Shown: piece after piece, positions 26,988-37,837 of the stretch
How the letters are laid out: each line of letters opens with the position of its first letter
Position numbering within the stretch: position 1 is the stretch's first letter
Assembly (NCBI RefSeq): GCF_902706095.1
Contig: NZ_CACSJP010000007.1
Coordinates: 62,001 to 126,000, forward strand
Reading direction: 5' to 3'
From: Rhizobium sp. 18065
GTDB lineage: Bacteria; Pseudomonadota; Alphaproteobacteria; Rhizobiales; Rhizobiaceae
DNA length: 64,000 nt
The notes under the pieces: model-generated
Database searches by the model: none
Told to the model about the DNA's origin: nothing
The model's input: only the letters and a program-made list of their open reading frames with translations
Program-made: the position numbers and the translations under genes

Positions 26988-28601
26988 ATGATCTATGATT
27001 TTGTCATCGTCGGCGCCGGCTCCGCCGGCTGCATCCTGGCCAGCCGCCTGAGCGAGAATGGACGCTACAGCGTGCTTCTCATCGAGGCCGGCGGCAAGGA
27101 TGACAGCTTCTGGTTCAAGATCCCGGTGGGCTACGCCAAGAGCTACTACAATCCCAAGGTCAACTGGATGTATTCGACCGAACCGGAGCCGGCACTCGGC
27201 AACCGGCGGATCTACGTGCCACGCGGCAAGGTCCAGGGCGGATCGGGCTCGATCAATGCCATGGTCTATGTCCGTGGCGCAAATGCAGATTTCGACGACT
27301 GGGCGGCGGCCGGCAATCCCGGCTGGACAGCGACCGACGCGCTTCCTTATTTCAAGGCGCTGGAGACGCATCGTCACGGCGCATCCGACTATCATGGTGA
27401 CAACGGCCCCATTCATGTCACACCGATGCGCGGCAGCACCCATGCCGTCAGCGACGCGTTTCTCAAGGCGTGCCAAGAGCTTGGCCTGCCCGCCAATGAC
27501 GATTTCAATGGCCGCGACATCGAGGGGGCGGGCGTCTATGACATCAACACCCGCAATGGCCAGAGATCGCATTCCAGCGCCGAATATCTGCGGCCGGCAT
27601 TGAAGCGGCCCAATCTGGCAATCGAGCGGCATGCGGTCGCCCAGCGACTGCTCCTGTCAGAGGATGGACGTGTAGAAGCCGTCGAAGTGCTGCAGAACGG
27701 CGCCATCCGGCTTTTCAAGGCACGGCGCGAAGTGATCCTCGCAGCTGGCGCGGTCGATACGCCAAAGCTGATGCAGCTTTCGGGCATTGGCGACGGAGCG
27801 CTGCTCTTTGCCCATGGAATCAAGACACGTCGGCATCTGCCGGCAGTCGGCTCGAACCTGCAGGACCATCTCTGCGCCAGCTTCTACTATCGCGCCAATT
27901 GTCCGACATTGAACGGAACCTTTGCCAGCCTGTTCGGCCAGGCGGCACTCGGCCTGCAATATCTCCTGACCCGCAGCGGACCCTTCGCGATGAGCGTCAA
28001 CCAGGCGGGCGGCTTCTTTCGCGGCGCACCGGATGAAAGCCGGCCCAATATCCAGTTGTATTTCAACCCGCTGTCCTACCGCATTCCCGTCAATCCCCGG
28101 GCAGGCCTGACCCCGGAACCCTATCCGGGCTTCCTGATCGCCTTCAATTCCTGTCGGCCCACCAGCCGTGGGAAGATCACCATCGGATCGAACGCCCCGG
28201 ACGCAGCACCGCTGATCAGGCCCAATTATCTCTCCACCGAACGGGACATTGCCGAAGTCATTCAGGGCAGCCGGTTGGTGAGGCGCATTGCGGCCGCGCC
28301 GACGCTTGCCGCGCTGATCGAAGAGGAAGTCTCACCGTCGCCGGCAACCGACAGCGATGAACGACTGCTCGACTATTTCCGGCAGAACAGCGGCTCGATC
28401 TATCATCTCTGCGGCAGTTGCGCGATGGGGCCGGACGATCAAACGTCGGTCGTCGATGCGCGTCTGCGGGTCCACGGCATACCCGGCCTGAGGATCGTCG
28501 ACGCCTCGATCTTCCCCAATGTCACCGCCGGCAATATCAACGCACCAACGATGATGGTCGCGGAAAAAGGCGCTGCGATGATTCTCGAAGATGCGCGGTA
28601 A
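26988..28601 (+). CDS. GMC-family FAD-dependent alcohol oxidoreductase
   Basis: 537-residue glucose-methanol-choline oxidoreductase. The N-terminal ADP-binding motif is FVIVGAGSAGCILASRL. The GMC signature 1 region is PRGKVQGGSGSINAMVYVRG, and a C-terminal catalytic His occurs in SIYHLCGSCAMG with an Asn in VTAGNINAPTMM. It resembles choline/alcohol dehydrogenases in layout; the substrate is likely an alcohol or polyol, possibly feeding the aldehyde dehydrogenase two genes upstream. No signal peptide is seen. Last gene before a terminator. Confidence 0.9.
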   Translation: MIYDFVIVGAGSAGCILASRLSENGRYSVLLIEAGGKDDSFWFKIPVGYAKSYYNPKVNWMYSTEPEPALGNRRIYVPRGKVQGGSGSINAMVYVRGANADFDDWAAAGNPGWTATDALPYFKALETHRHGASDYHGDNGPIHVTPMRGSTHAVSDAFLKACQELGLPANDDFNGRDIEGAGVYDINTRNGQRSHSSAEYLRPALKRPNLAIERHAVAQRLLLSEDGRVEAVEVLQNGAIRLFKARREVILAAGAVDTPKLMQLSGIGDGALLFAHGIKTRRHLPAVGSNLQDHLCASFYYRANCPTLNGTFASLFGQAALGLQYLLTRSGPFAMSVNQAGGFFRGAPDESRPNIQLYFNPLSYRIPVNPRAGLTPEPYPGFLIAFNSCRPTSRGKITIGSNAPDAAPLIRPNYLSTERDIAEVIQGSRLVRRIAAAPTLAALIEEEVSPSPATDSDERLLDYFRQNSGSIYHLCGSCAMGPDDQTSVVDARLRVHGIPGLRIVDASIFPNVTAGNINAPTMMVAEKGAAMILEDAR

Positions 28602-28621
28602 AACCACGGGTCTGATCAAAG

Positions 28622-28654
28622 AAAAAGCCGAGTGTCTGGCGACGCTCGGCTTTC
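28622..28654. terminator. Bidirectional terminator between GMC gene and atpC
   Basis: AAAGCCGAGTGT / ACGCTCGGCTTT, a 12-bp stem with two G-U pairs and a short loop. On the minus strand a T5 run follows, and on the plus strand TTTCTT, so it can close both the convergent catabolic operon and the atp operon. Confidence 0.9.
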
Positions 28655-28713
28655 TTCATTCAATTCCCGGCAACTGGTCTGGAGGGCCGCGATTCGCCCT
28701 CGGCCTCTGCCTT

Positions 28714-29121
28714 TCAGGCGGCGACCAGAATACCGTTCAGGTTGGTCAACTCGCCGAGATAGTGCTCGAGGCGGCTGCGATGTTCGTGATGGTCAACCGA
28801 ATCCAGCTCCTTGCGGGCTTCATCGATACGCTTGCTCAGCGTGTCCGGCGTGACTTCTGCGAGCGGCACGGCAGATTCGGCCAGCAGCGTGCAGCCGGTC
28901 GGCAAAACGTCGGCAAAACCGCCGAAAACCACATACTTGGTCACCTGACCCGAAGCGAGTTTCACGGTGACGACGCCCGGCTTGATCGTGGTCATCGTCG
29001 GCGCATGATTGGCCATGACGGTCATTTCGCCTTCGGTAGCCGGGATCACCACTTCGCTGACCATCTCGGACAACAAAAGGCGCTCGGGCGAAACGAGTTC
29101 AAAACTGAAATTGTCGGCCAT
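28714..29121 (-). CDS. atpC: ATP synthase epsilon subunit
   Basis: 135-residue epsilon subunit of F1, central-stalk regulator of catalysis. It begins MADNFSFELVSPERLLLSEMV and has the family beta-sandwich motif EGEMTVMANHAPTM, then a C-terminal helical part. Last gene of atpHAGDC. As in other Rhizobiales, the F0 genes are not adjacent. Confidence 0.95.
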   Translation of the reverse strand: MADNFSFELVSPERLLLSEMVSEVVIPATEGEMTVMANHAPTMTTIKPGVVTVKLASGQVTKYVVFGGFADVLPTGCTLLAESAVPLAEVTPDTLSKRIDEARKELDSVDHHEHRSRLEHYLGELTNLNGILVAA

Positions 29122-29189
29122 GGTCGTTCACTTCTCTGATGGAAAGAGGCACGGCACGCGGGATGACCCCGCGCGCCGTCGATCCTAAC

Positions 29190-30650
<1,461 letters not shown>

Positions 30651-30656
30651 TTAACC

Positions 30657-31535
30657 TCAGAGCGCTTCCGCGCCCGCAATGATTTCGATGAGCTCGGTGG
30701 TGATCTGAGCCTGGCGCTGGCGGTTGTAGCTCAGCGTCAGCTTGTTGATCATTTCACCGGCGTTGCGTGTCGCATTGTCCATGGCGCTCATCTTGGCGCC
30801 CATTTCACCAGCGACATTTTCGAGCAGAGCCCGGAAGACCTGAACCGAGATGTTGCGCGGGATGAGATCCGTGAGGATCGCAGCCGCATCCGGTTCGTAT
30901 TCATACAACGCCGAAGCACCGTCCTGTGCATCAACGTCAGGTGCGGCAGCCGGAATGAGCTGCATCGCAGTCGGGATCTGGCTGATGACCGACTTGAATT
31001 CGGAATAGAACAGCGTGCAGACGTCGAATTCGCCGCGCTCGAACATGCCGATGATCTTGCGACCGATGGCATCCGCATCTGCAAAGCCGATACGCTTGAC
31101 TTCGCGCAGATCCGTCCGTTCGACGATGATCGAACCGAATTCGCGACGAAGGCTGTCGAAGCCCTTCTTGCCGACGCAGAAGATCTTGACCGTCTTGCCG
31201 GCGGCCAGCAGCTTGCGCGCATGGTCACGGGCGAAACGGGAGATCTGCGAATTGAAACCGCCGCAAAGGCCACGCTCGGCAGTGCAGACGACGAGCAGAT
31301 GCACATCGTCCTTGCCGGTGCCGGCCATCAGACGCGGCACGCTATCGTCCGTGCCGACCGCCTGGGCGATATTGGCAAGAACGATACCCATGCGCTGCGA
31401 ATACGGCCGGGCAGCCTCGGCCGCCTCCTGCGCACGACGCAGTTTCGCCGCGGCGACCATTTTCATCGCCTTGGTGATTTTCTGCGTCGCCTTGACGGAG
31501 GCGATCCGGTTCTTCAGATCCTTAAGTGAAGGCAT
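30657..31535 (-). CDS. atpG: ATP synthase gamma subunit
   Basis: 292-residue rotor-shaft subunit of F1. The N-terminal coiled-coil helix ([20 protein letters not shown]) and the C-terminal helix ending [12 protein letters not shown] are both conserved. The middle Rossmann-like domain contains [14 protein letters not shown]. Second-to-last rotor gene in the order H-A-G-D-C; 29 bp after atpA. Confidence 0.96.
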   Translation of the reverse strand: MPSLKDLKNRIASVKATQKITKAMKMVAAAKLRRAQEAAEAARPYSQRMGIVLANIAQAVGTDDSVPRLMAGTGKDDVHLLVVCTAERGLCGGFNSQISRFARDHARKLLAAGKTVKIFCVGKKGFDSLRREFGSIIVERTDLREVKRIGFADADAIGRKIIGMFERGEFDVCTLFYSEFKSVISQIPTAMQLIPAAAPDVDAQDGASALYEYEPDAAAILTDLIPRNISVQVFRALLENVAGEMGAKMSAMDNATRNAGEMINKLTLSYNRQRQAQITTELIEIIAGAEAL

Positions 31536-31564
31536 CCGTTATCCGTCCTTGGCTTGAGCCCTGA

Positions 31565-33094
31565 TCAGGCGAAGTTCTTGGCGAACGTGTCGATAGCCGA
31601 CTTCAGCTTGCCCTTGGTGTCGTCGCTGATCGCCTTCTCCGTGCGGATGGCATCAAGGATACCCTTGCCTTCCGAACGCAGATAGGAGAGCAGGCCCTGT
31701 TCGAACTTGCCGACCTGGTTGACGGCAACCTTGTCGAGATAGCCATTCACACCAGCGAAGATCACGGCGACCTGTTCTTCCGTCTTCAACGGCGAGAACT
31801 GCGGCTGCTTCAGGAGTTCGGTCAGGCGTGCACCACGGTTCAGAAGACGCTGCGTCGAAGCATCGAGGTCGGAACCGAACTGGGCGAATGCTGCCATTTC
31901 ACGATACTGGGCGAGCTCGCCCTTGATCGAACCGGCAACCTGCTTCATGGCCTTGACCTGAGCGGCAGAGCCAACGCGTGAAACCGACAGACCGACGTTA
32001 ACGGCCGGACGAATGCCCTGGTAGAACAGGTCGGTTTCAAGGAAGATCTGGCCGTCGGTGATCGAGATCACGTTGGTCGGAATGAACGCCGAAACGTCGT
32101 TGCCCTGCGTTTCGATGACCGGCAGAGCGGTCAGCGAGCCGTTACCGGCAGCGTCGCCCATCTTGGCGGCGCGCTCAAGCAGACGCGAATGGAGGTAGAA
32201 AACGTCGCCCGGGTAAGCTTCGCGGCCCGGAGGACGGCGCAGCAGAAGCGACATCTGACGGTAAGCAACAGCCTGCTTGGACAGGTCGTCATAAGCGATC
32301 AGGGCATGCATGCCGTTGTCGCGGAAATATTCGCCCATGGCGCAACCGGCGAACGGTGCCAGGTACTGCATCGGAGCCGGATCGGAAGCCGTGGCAGCGA
32401 TGATGATCGAATACTGCAGGGCGCCACGTTCTTCGAGAACCTTGACGAACTGGGCAACGGTCGAACGCTTCTGGCCGATGGCGACGTAGACGCAGTAAAG
32501 CTTCTCAGCTTCCGGACCATTGTCGTGAATGGCCTTCTGGTTCAGGATCGAGTCCAGAATGATCGCGGTCTTGCCCGTCTGACGGTCACCGATGACCAGC
32601 TCGCGCTGACCACGACCAACCGGGATCAGAGCGTCGATGGCCTTGAGGCCGGTCGACATCGGCTCATGCACCGACTTGCGCGGAATGATGCCGGGAGCCT
32701 TGATGTCAACGCGCGAACGACGCGTTGCATTGATCGGGCCCTTGCCGTCGATCGGGTTGCCGAGAGCGTCGACAACGCGGCCGAGCAGTTCCGGACCAAC
32801 CGGAACGTCAACGATGGCGCCGGTCCGCTTGACGGTGTCGCCTTCCTTGATCGAACGGTCGGAACCGAAGATAACCACGCCGACATTGTCAGCTTCAAGG
32901 TTCAGCGCCATACCACGGATGCCGCCCGGGAACTCGACCATTTCACCAGCCTGGACATTGTCCAGACCGTAAACGCGGGCAATACCGTCACCGACGGAAA
33001 GCACCTGGCCAACTTCGGAGACTTCTGCCTCTTTGCCGAAGTTTTTGATTTGATCTTTAAGAATTGCGGAAATTTCCGCGGCGCGGATATCCAT
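31565..33094 (-). CDS. atpA: ATP synthase alpha subunit
   Basis: 509-residue non-catalytic nucleotide-binding subunit of F1. The P-loop [13 protein letters not shown] and the signature [17 protein letters not shown] are present. The start ATG overlaps the atpH stop by one base (TGATG), indicating coupled translation. Confidence 0.97.
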   Translation of the reverse strand: MDIRAAEISAILKDQIKNFGKEAEVSEVGQVLSVGDGIARVYGLDNVQAGEMVEFPGGIRGMALNLEADNVGVVIFGSDRSIKEGDTVKRTGAIVDVPVGPELLGRVVDALGNPIDGKGPINATRRSRVDIKAPGIIPRKSVHEPMSTGLKAIDALIPVGRGQRELVIGDRQTGKTAIILDSILNQKAIHDNGPEAEKLYCVYVAIGQKRSTVAQFVKVLEERGALQYSIIIAATASDPAPMQYLAPFAGCAMGEYFRDNGMHALIAYDDLSKQAVAYRQMSLLLRRPPGREAYPGDVFYLHSRLLERAAKMGDAAGNGSLTALPVIETQGNDVSAFIPTNVISITDGQIFLETDLFYQGIRPAVNVGLSVSRVGSAAQVKAMKQVAGSIKGELAQYREMAAFAQFGSDLDASTQRLLNRGARLTELLKQPQFSPLKTEEQVAVIFAGVNGYLDKVAVNQVGKFEQGLLSYLRSEGKGILDAIRTEKAISDDTKGKLKSAIDTFAKNFA

Positions 33095-33660
33095 CAGCCA
33101 ACCTCTTTCAGTGCAAGCTTAAGGGTGGAAAGTTTGGTGCGAAGAGATGTATCGATCTGGCGGGATCCGATCTTGACGATCAGGCCGCCGAGAAGGGAAG
33201 CATCGACCGTAGCATTGATCGAGACTTCCTTGCCGGTAACGCTCTTCAGCGCCGCCTTCAGTTCTTTTTCCTGCTCTGCCGTCAGGGCATGCGCAGAGGT
33301 CACTTCAGCCGTGATCTCGCCCTTGTGCTGGGCGGCGATCTGACGATAGGCAACCACCATGCCGGACACGGCAAAAAGGCGGCGATTGCCGGCAACGACC
33401 TTGAGAAAGTTCAGTACCAGCGCGCCGAGCTTAGCCTTCTGGGCAATGGCGGTAATCGCATTGACCTGGTCTTCGGCTGTAAACACGGGCGACAGCACCA
33501 GGCGCTTCAGATCGGCGCTCTCGTCGATCATAGCCTGGAAACGGTTGAGATCGGCAGCAACGGCATCCACAGCGCCAGCTTCGAGCGCAAGCTCGAAAAG
33601 CGACGATGCGTAACGCTCTGCTACGCCAGAAATCACTTGGGATGTGTCTGCCACGGGCAA
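33094..33660 (-). CDS. atpH: ATP synthase delta subunit (TTG start)
   Basis: 188-residue delta (OSCP) subunit of the peripheral stalk. The recognised N-terminus is [20 protein letters not shown], and no ATG lies near it. The codon at 33660 is TTG with AGGGA about 6 nt upstream, giving the family's usual length of about 188. GTG at 33654 is the alternative. A longer reading to 33762 adds 34 residues without similarity. C-terminal motif [18 protein letters not shown] present. First gene of atpHAGDC. Confidence 0.92.
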   Translation of the reverse strand: MPVADTSQVISGVAERYASSLFELALEAGAVDAVAADLNRFQAMIDESADLKRLVLSPVFTAEDQVNAITAIAQKAKLGALVLNFLKVVAGNRRLFAVSGMVVAYRQIAAQHKGEITAEVTSAHALTAEQEKELKAALKSVTGKEVSINATVDASLLGGLIVKIGSRQIDTSLRTKLSTLKLALKEVG

Positions 33661-33921
33661 AAAATTCCCTGATCTTGATCCAGGCTCTCCCACATCCCCG
33701 AAATGGTTCAGCAAGATCCTGATATCGTTTTGTTTTCCCCCGAAAACACAAGCGTTCTGCACTTGCGTTTTCCGAATTTCGCGGTTCGTCTAGCATAGCA
33801 GGTCTAGACTCGCAACACGCGTAATAACGGTTTACTCCTTAAGAGCAAGGCCTCGCGCCGAAATTTGTCCAAATCTGCGTCGAATTGACGGCGCCCGTGT
33901 CGATAAAGGGTTTTCACGCGC
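33661..33921 (-). promoter_or_regulatory. Upstream region of the atpHAGDC operon
   Basis: 261 bp between a small membrane-protein gene and atpH, both on the minus strand. On that strand TTGCGA followed 17 nt later by TAGACG (about 33787-33816) is a possible promoter. An inverted repeat GTCTAG-N10-CTAGAC (33788-33809) overlaps it. Weak evidence; no gene seen. Confidence 0.35.
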
Positions 33922-34305
33922 TCAGATCAAACCGAATACATAGGCGAGCGGGAGAGAAGCGAGCACCGCCTCCACAACCAGAAATAGCACAGTGCGCCAG
34001 GTGCTGCCCCGATCGGACATGATCGACAGCACGCGCCCGAAGGCAGCCAGCCCCAGCGCCGAGCCGAAGGCCAGATAGACAATCGGCTGGGCCAGCAGGA
34101 TGGCGGTTGCCGAAAAGCCGATCATCAGGCCACCGACAGCGCGCGCCGCCCCCAGTCCCTCGGGGCGTTCGTCACGACGTATCAGGCCCAGGATATTGAG
34201 CGTGATACCTGGGGCAAACAAAATGAAACAGCCGATCAGCGACGTTGTTGCCGCAGAGAGAAAGGCCAATTGCTCGCCGAGTTCGGTCGGAAAATAGAAT
34301 TCCAT
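33922..34305 (-). CDS. Small integral membrane protein of unknown function
   Basis: 127-residue protein with four predicted membrane segments (roughly residues 9-32, 49-70, 72-92, 104-125) separated by short charged loops. The layout (FAPGITLNILGL, GAARAVGGLMIGF, GRVLSIMSD) resembles DUF4345-like proteins, though I cannot confirm it. Some Agrobacterium annotations label small membrane proteins of this size as phage infection proteins; that is recalled and unverified. Start 34305 chosen because the 15 residues upstream in frame are not protein-like. Between priA (upstream) and the atp operon. Confidence 0.7.
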   Translation of the reverse strand: MEFYFPTELGEQLAFLSAATTSLIGCFILFAPGITLNILGLIRRDERPEGLGAARAVGGLMIGFSATAILLAQPIVYLAFGSALGLAAFGRVLSIMSDRGSTWRTVLFLVVEAVLASLPLAYVFGLI

Positions 34306-34412
34306 GATAGCGTCCCGCCTGGAAGATGTTCGCCGCGGCTTATGCCACAATCGCTGCGGTTCCGGTATCGCATTCGCCGATTTTTCTTCGGCAGAATCGG
34401 CAACGTCTACGA

Positions 34413-36626
34413 CTACAGGAAGCTTTGCGGATCGACATCGACCTGCACCTGGATCGATTTCCGTTCCTTCGGCCCGCGTACCAGCATGGTTTTGACAAAG
34501 GACTGCATGTCGCTGCTGCGCTTGCCATGAATGAGCAGGCGAAAGCGATGCCGGCCGCGGATCAAGGCCAGCGGCGCCTCGGCCGGCCCCAGAATGGCAA
34601 TACCCGGCTCATTGGGCGCCGATTGGCGGAGCGCCCGTGCATGCCCTTCGGCCTCGGCCCGACTGTCGGCGGATACGATGATCGACACCAGCCGTCCGTA
34701 AGGCGGCAGTTGCGCACGCTCACGCTCGGTAATCTCGCGGTCATAGAAAGCCGTTGCATCACCGGAAACCAGCGCCTGCATCACTGGATGTTGCGGTTGG
34801 AACGTCTGCAACAGGCCGAGGCTCTTGCGGCCGGTACGGCCCGCACGCCCGGTCACCTGTGACAACAGTTGGAAGGTGCGCTCGGCAGCACGCGGATCGC
34901 CATTCGACAGGCCGATATCCGCATCGATGATGCCGACCAGCGTCATCAGCGGAAAATTGTGGCCCTTGGCCACCAGCTGCGTGCCGATAACGATATCCGC
35001 CTCGCCGTTGGCAATCGCCTCCAGTTCCAGCCGCAGCCGCTTGACCCCTCCAAGGTCCGAAGACAGCACCAGCGTCCGTGCGTCCGGAAAATGTTTCTCG
35101 ACCTCTTCCGCGATCCGCTCCACGCCTGGGCCGCAGGCAACCAGATGGTCGAGCGTGCCGCATTCCGGGCAGGCATTCGGCGTCGGCTCGTGATAGCCGC
35201 ATTGATGGCACTGGATCTGGCCGCGGAAGCGGTGCTCGACCAGCCAGCTCGAGCATTGCGGACACTGGAAGCGATGGCCGCAAACCCGGCACAGCGTCAG
35301 CGGCGCGTAACCACGCCGGTTGAGGAAGAGCAGTGCCTGCTCGCCGCGCTCGACGGCCTTGCCGACGGATCGCAGCAACAAGGGCGAGAGGAAGCCGCCA
35401 CGCTCCGGCGGATGCCGACGCATGTCGATCAGATGCAGGTCCGGCATCGCCGCATCGGCAAAGCGCGTCGGCAGGTGGATGCGCTTGTACCGGCCGGCGA
35501 TGCAATTGACCTGGCTTTCGACAGAGGGCGTCGCCGAGACCAGCACGACGGGAAAGCCGGCAATACGGGCGCGCACGACCGCCATGTCGCGGGCATTGTA
35601 GAAGACGCGGTCTTCCTGCTTGAACGCCGGGTCATGCTCTTCGTCGACGATGATCAGGCCGAGATTTTCGAACGGCAGGAAAAGGGCCGAGCGGGCACCC
35701 GCCACGACGCGGATCTCACCGGTGGCCGCCTGGCGCCAGACCTTTTCGCGCGTGCGGGTCGCCAGGTCGGAATGCCACTCGCCGGGTTTTGCGCCGAAGC
35801 GATCGTGGAAGCGATCGAGGAAATTCGCCGTCAACGCGATTTCCGGCAAAAGGATCAGCACCTGCTTGCCCTGGCGCAGCGTTTCGGCAATCGCCTCGAA
35901 ATAGACTTCCGTCTTGCCGGACCCGGTCACACCATCGATCAGCGCGACGGAAAAGCCGCCCGCCTTCAGACCCTCGAGGATCTCCTCGGCCGCCTCCTTC
36001 TGCGGGCCGGCCAGCCGATGCTCGGCGTAATCGGGATCCGGAAGCGCGACGATCGGCGGCGGCGGCAGGAACACTTGCTCGAACACGCCTTGGGTGACCA
36101 GACCGTCGACGACGCTGCTGGACACTCCGCAGGCATGCGCAAGGCCACTCTTTGTCCAGGAAAGGCCATCTCCGGCAAGCTCCAGCACCTTGCGCCGCGC
36201 CGGCGTCATCCGTTCCGGCTGGTAGCCATTGAACCGCAGGCCTTCGATCATCGGGTCCGGATCCAGCGCTGCCGGCGCTCGAAGCGCCATGCGCGCGACA
36301 TAACCCGGCGGGGAAAGCGTGTAATTGGCCACCCAGTCGAGAAAGGTCCGCATATCCTGGTCAAACGGCGGACTGTCGAAAACCTTGGTGATCTCGCGCA
36401 GCTTCTTCGGATCGACGGAAGTCTGGTCTTCGCCGTCCCAGACGACACCGATCACCTGGCGGGGGCCAAGCGGCACCTGCACGATCGCGCCCGGCGCGAC
36501 GGTGACACCATCGGGCACGGCATAACTATAGGCCGTCGGTGCCGGCATAGGCACAAGCACCGGCACGACGCGCCGGACCGGTGCATCAAACAGCTTGCCA
36601 AAGAGGTTGGACGAATCTTCGTTCAT
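34413..36626 (-). CDS. priA: Primosomal protein N' (replication restart helicase PriA)
   Basis: 737-residue 3'-5' DNA helicase that reloads the replisome at stalled forks. An N-terminal DNA-binding domain (about 1-190) precedes Walker A GVTGSGKTEVY, Walker B VDEEHD (DEAH-like) and the zinc-binding cysteine cluster CRVC, CPQC, CHQC, CPEC in the helicase C region. Start 36626 (MNEDSSNLFG) chosen over the upstream reading to 36656. Adjacent to the atp operon and xerC, the usual rhizobial neighbourhood. Confidence 0.95.
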   Translation of the reverse strand: MNEDSSNLFGKLFDAPVRRVVPVLVPMPAPTAYSYAVPDGVTVAPGAIVQVPLGPRQVIGVVWDGEDQTSVDPKKLREITKVFDSPPFDQDMRTFLDWVANYTLSPPGYVARMALRAPAALDPDPMIEGLRFNGYQPERMTPARRKVLELAGDGLSWTKSGLAHACGVSSSVVDGLVTQGVFEQVFLPPPPIVALPDPDYAEHRLAGPQKEAAEEILEGLKAGGFSVALIDGVTGSGKTEVYFEAIAETLRQGKQVLILLPEIALTANFLDRFHDRFGAKPGEWHSDLATRTREKVWRQAATGEIRVVAGARSALFLPFENLGLIIVDEEHDPAFKQEDRVFYNARDMAVVRARIAGFPVVLVSATPSVESQVNCIAGRYKRIHLPTRFADAAMPDLHLIDMRRHPPERGGFLSPLLLRSVGKAVERGEQALLFLNRRGYAPLTLCRVCGHRFQCPQCSSWLVEHRFRGQIQCHQCGYHEPTPNACPECGTLDHLVACGPGVERIAEEVEKHFPDARTLVLSSDLGGVKRLRLELEAIANGEADIVIGTQLVAKGHNFPLMTLVGIIDADIGLSNGDPRAAERTFQLLSQVTGRAGRTGRKSLGLLQTFQPQHPVMQALVSGDATAFYDREITERERAQLPPYGRLVSIIVSADSRAEAEGHARALRQSAPNEPGIAILGPAEAPLALIRGRHRFRLLIHGKRSSDMQSFVKTMLVRGPKERKSIQVQVDVDPQSFL

Positions 36627-36672
36627 GGGCGCGGACCATGCCCCGAGACAGAACAAAAGTGAACCCTGAACA

Positions 36673-37809
36673 CTAATCGTCGTCTTCGTCGGTCGCGCCG
36701 GTCAGCCGCATGCCGTCGATCCAGGTCGCCCCATCCTGGCGAATGACCCGTTTCGGCCGAGCCCCGCAACGGGCAAACACAGCCGCCGCCAGCTGTTCGG
36801 AATGGGTGACGATCCAGATCTGGCTGTACCGAGAAGCCTCGGCGACCATGTCGGCCAGCGGATCCAGCATATCGGGATGCAGGCTCGATTCCGGCTCGTT
36901 CAAGGCGATCAGCGGCGGCAGGCGATAGGACATCAGCGCGGTCGCCAGACCCAGAAAGCGGATCTGGCCGTCCGACAGTTCGCGCGGATGGAACACCCGC
37001 TGCGGGAAATCCGGAAATATAACGCCGAATTCAGCATGCTCGCCCGGCTCCGGCACCCGCAATCGCGCGCCGCCGAAGGCGGATGCGATCGCAGCATCAA
37101 GCTCGACCGTGTCCTGGCGTGTGTGGACGAGCGTTGCCAGCACCGCGGCAAGATTGCCCCCATCCTCATCCAGCATCGGCGCCGTAACCGCGAGGCATGG
37201 GCGGCGCAGCGGCGAATCGCGATCGGTGCGAAAACCATGGAAGAACCGCCAGCCATCGACCATGCGGCGAAAGGTGCCGACCTCGGGATAATGCCCGGCA
37301 TCGCCGAGCAACGCGATTGCCGTCTCCGACGTCATCGCCTGCTCGGGATATGCCTCCATCCGGCCGCGTTCATCGCGAACCATGATCCCCGGCCCATCCC
37401 GCTTCATCATCGTCACCGGCCGTGAGCCGGTTTCGATGGCGAAATGCTCGGCCTTCACCTGCGGCTCAAAGGCAAATCCTGCAGCACCTTCCGGCGGCCG
37501 AAGGCCTGCTTCTACACTATAGATGAAGGTGACGGCACGCTCCTGATCCAGGATCTCAACTTCGAACTTGATACGGAAATTCTTTTCAGTCCGTCTCTGA
37601 CCGGACCACAGCGCCGACGCCATGCCGCCTTCCGCTGCAATCTCGTGGGCAAGCCTGCCGCGGACGGCCGCCTGCACCAATTGCAACGAACGATAGAGAT
37701 TGGATTTGCCGACGCCGTTGGCGCCGATGAACAGATTTACGCCCGCGAGATCCATGCGGATCTTGCGCAGGGATCGGTAATTGCTGGCTGACATGGACCT
37801 GAGCTGCAT
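36673..37809 (-). CDS. AAA-family ATPase with ABC/RecF-like motifs
   Basis: 378-residue ATPase of the AAA_21/RecF-like type. The N-terminus LRSMSASNYRSLRKIRMDL is followed by Walker A GANGVGKSN (about 30-38), an ABC-like signature LSDGQIRFLGLA, Walker B IALNEPESSLHP and a D-loop/His switch IVTHSEQLA. It lacks a TOPRIM or nuclease domain, so it is not a complete OLD-type nuclease. Function unknown, perhaps DNA repair or stress. On the same strand between plsC-like and priA genes, with 28 and 46 bp gaps. Confidence 0.85.
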   Translation of the reverse strand: MQLRSMSASNYRSLRKIRMDLAGVNLFIGANGVGKSNLYRSLQLVQAAVRGRLAHEIAAEGGMASALWSGQRRTEKNFRIKFEVEILDQERAVTFIYSVEAGLRPPEGAAGFAFEPQVKAEHFAIETGSRPVTMMKRDGPGIMVRDERGRMEAYPEQAMTSETAIALLGDAGHYPEVGTFRRMVDGWRFFHGFRTDRDSPLRRPCLAVTAPMLDEDGGNLAAVLATLVHTRQDTVELDAAIASAFGGARLRVPEPGEHAEFGVIFPDFPQRVFHPRELSDGQIRFLGLATALMSYRLPPLIALNEPESSLHPDMLDPLADMVAEASRYSQIWIVTHSEQLAAAVFARCGARPKRVIRQDGATWIDGMRLTGATDEDDD

Positions 37810-37837
37810 GCGGCCACCTTAACCGATGGCATGTGGC

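Noticed and set aside
34869..36662. Long plus-strand open frame (about 597 codons) opposite priA
   Set aside because: Antisense shadow; the minus strand has complete PriA motifs.
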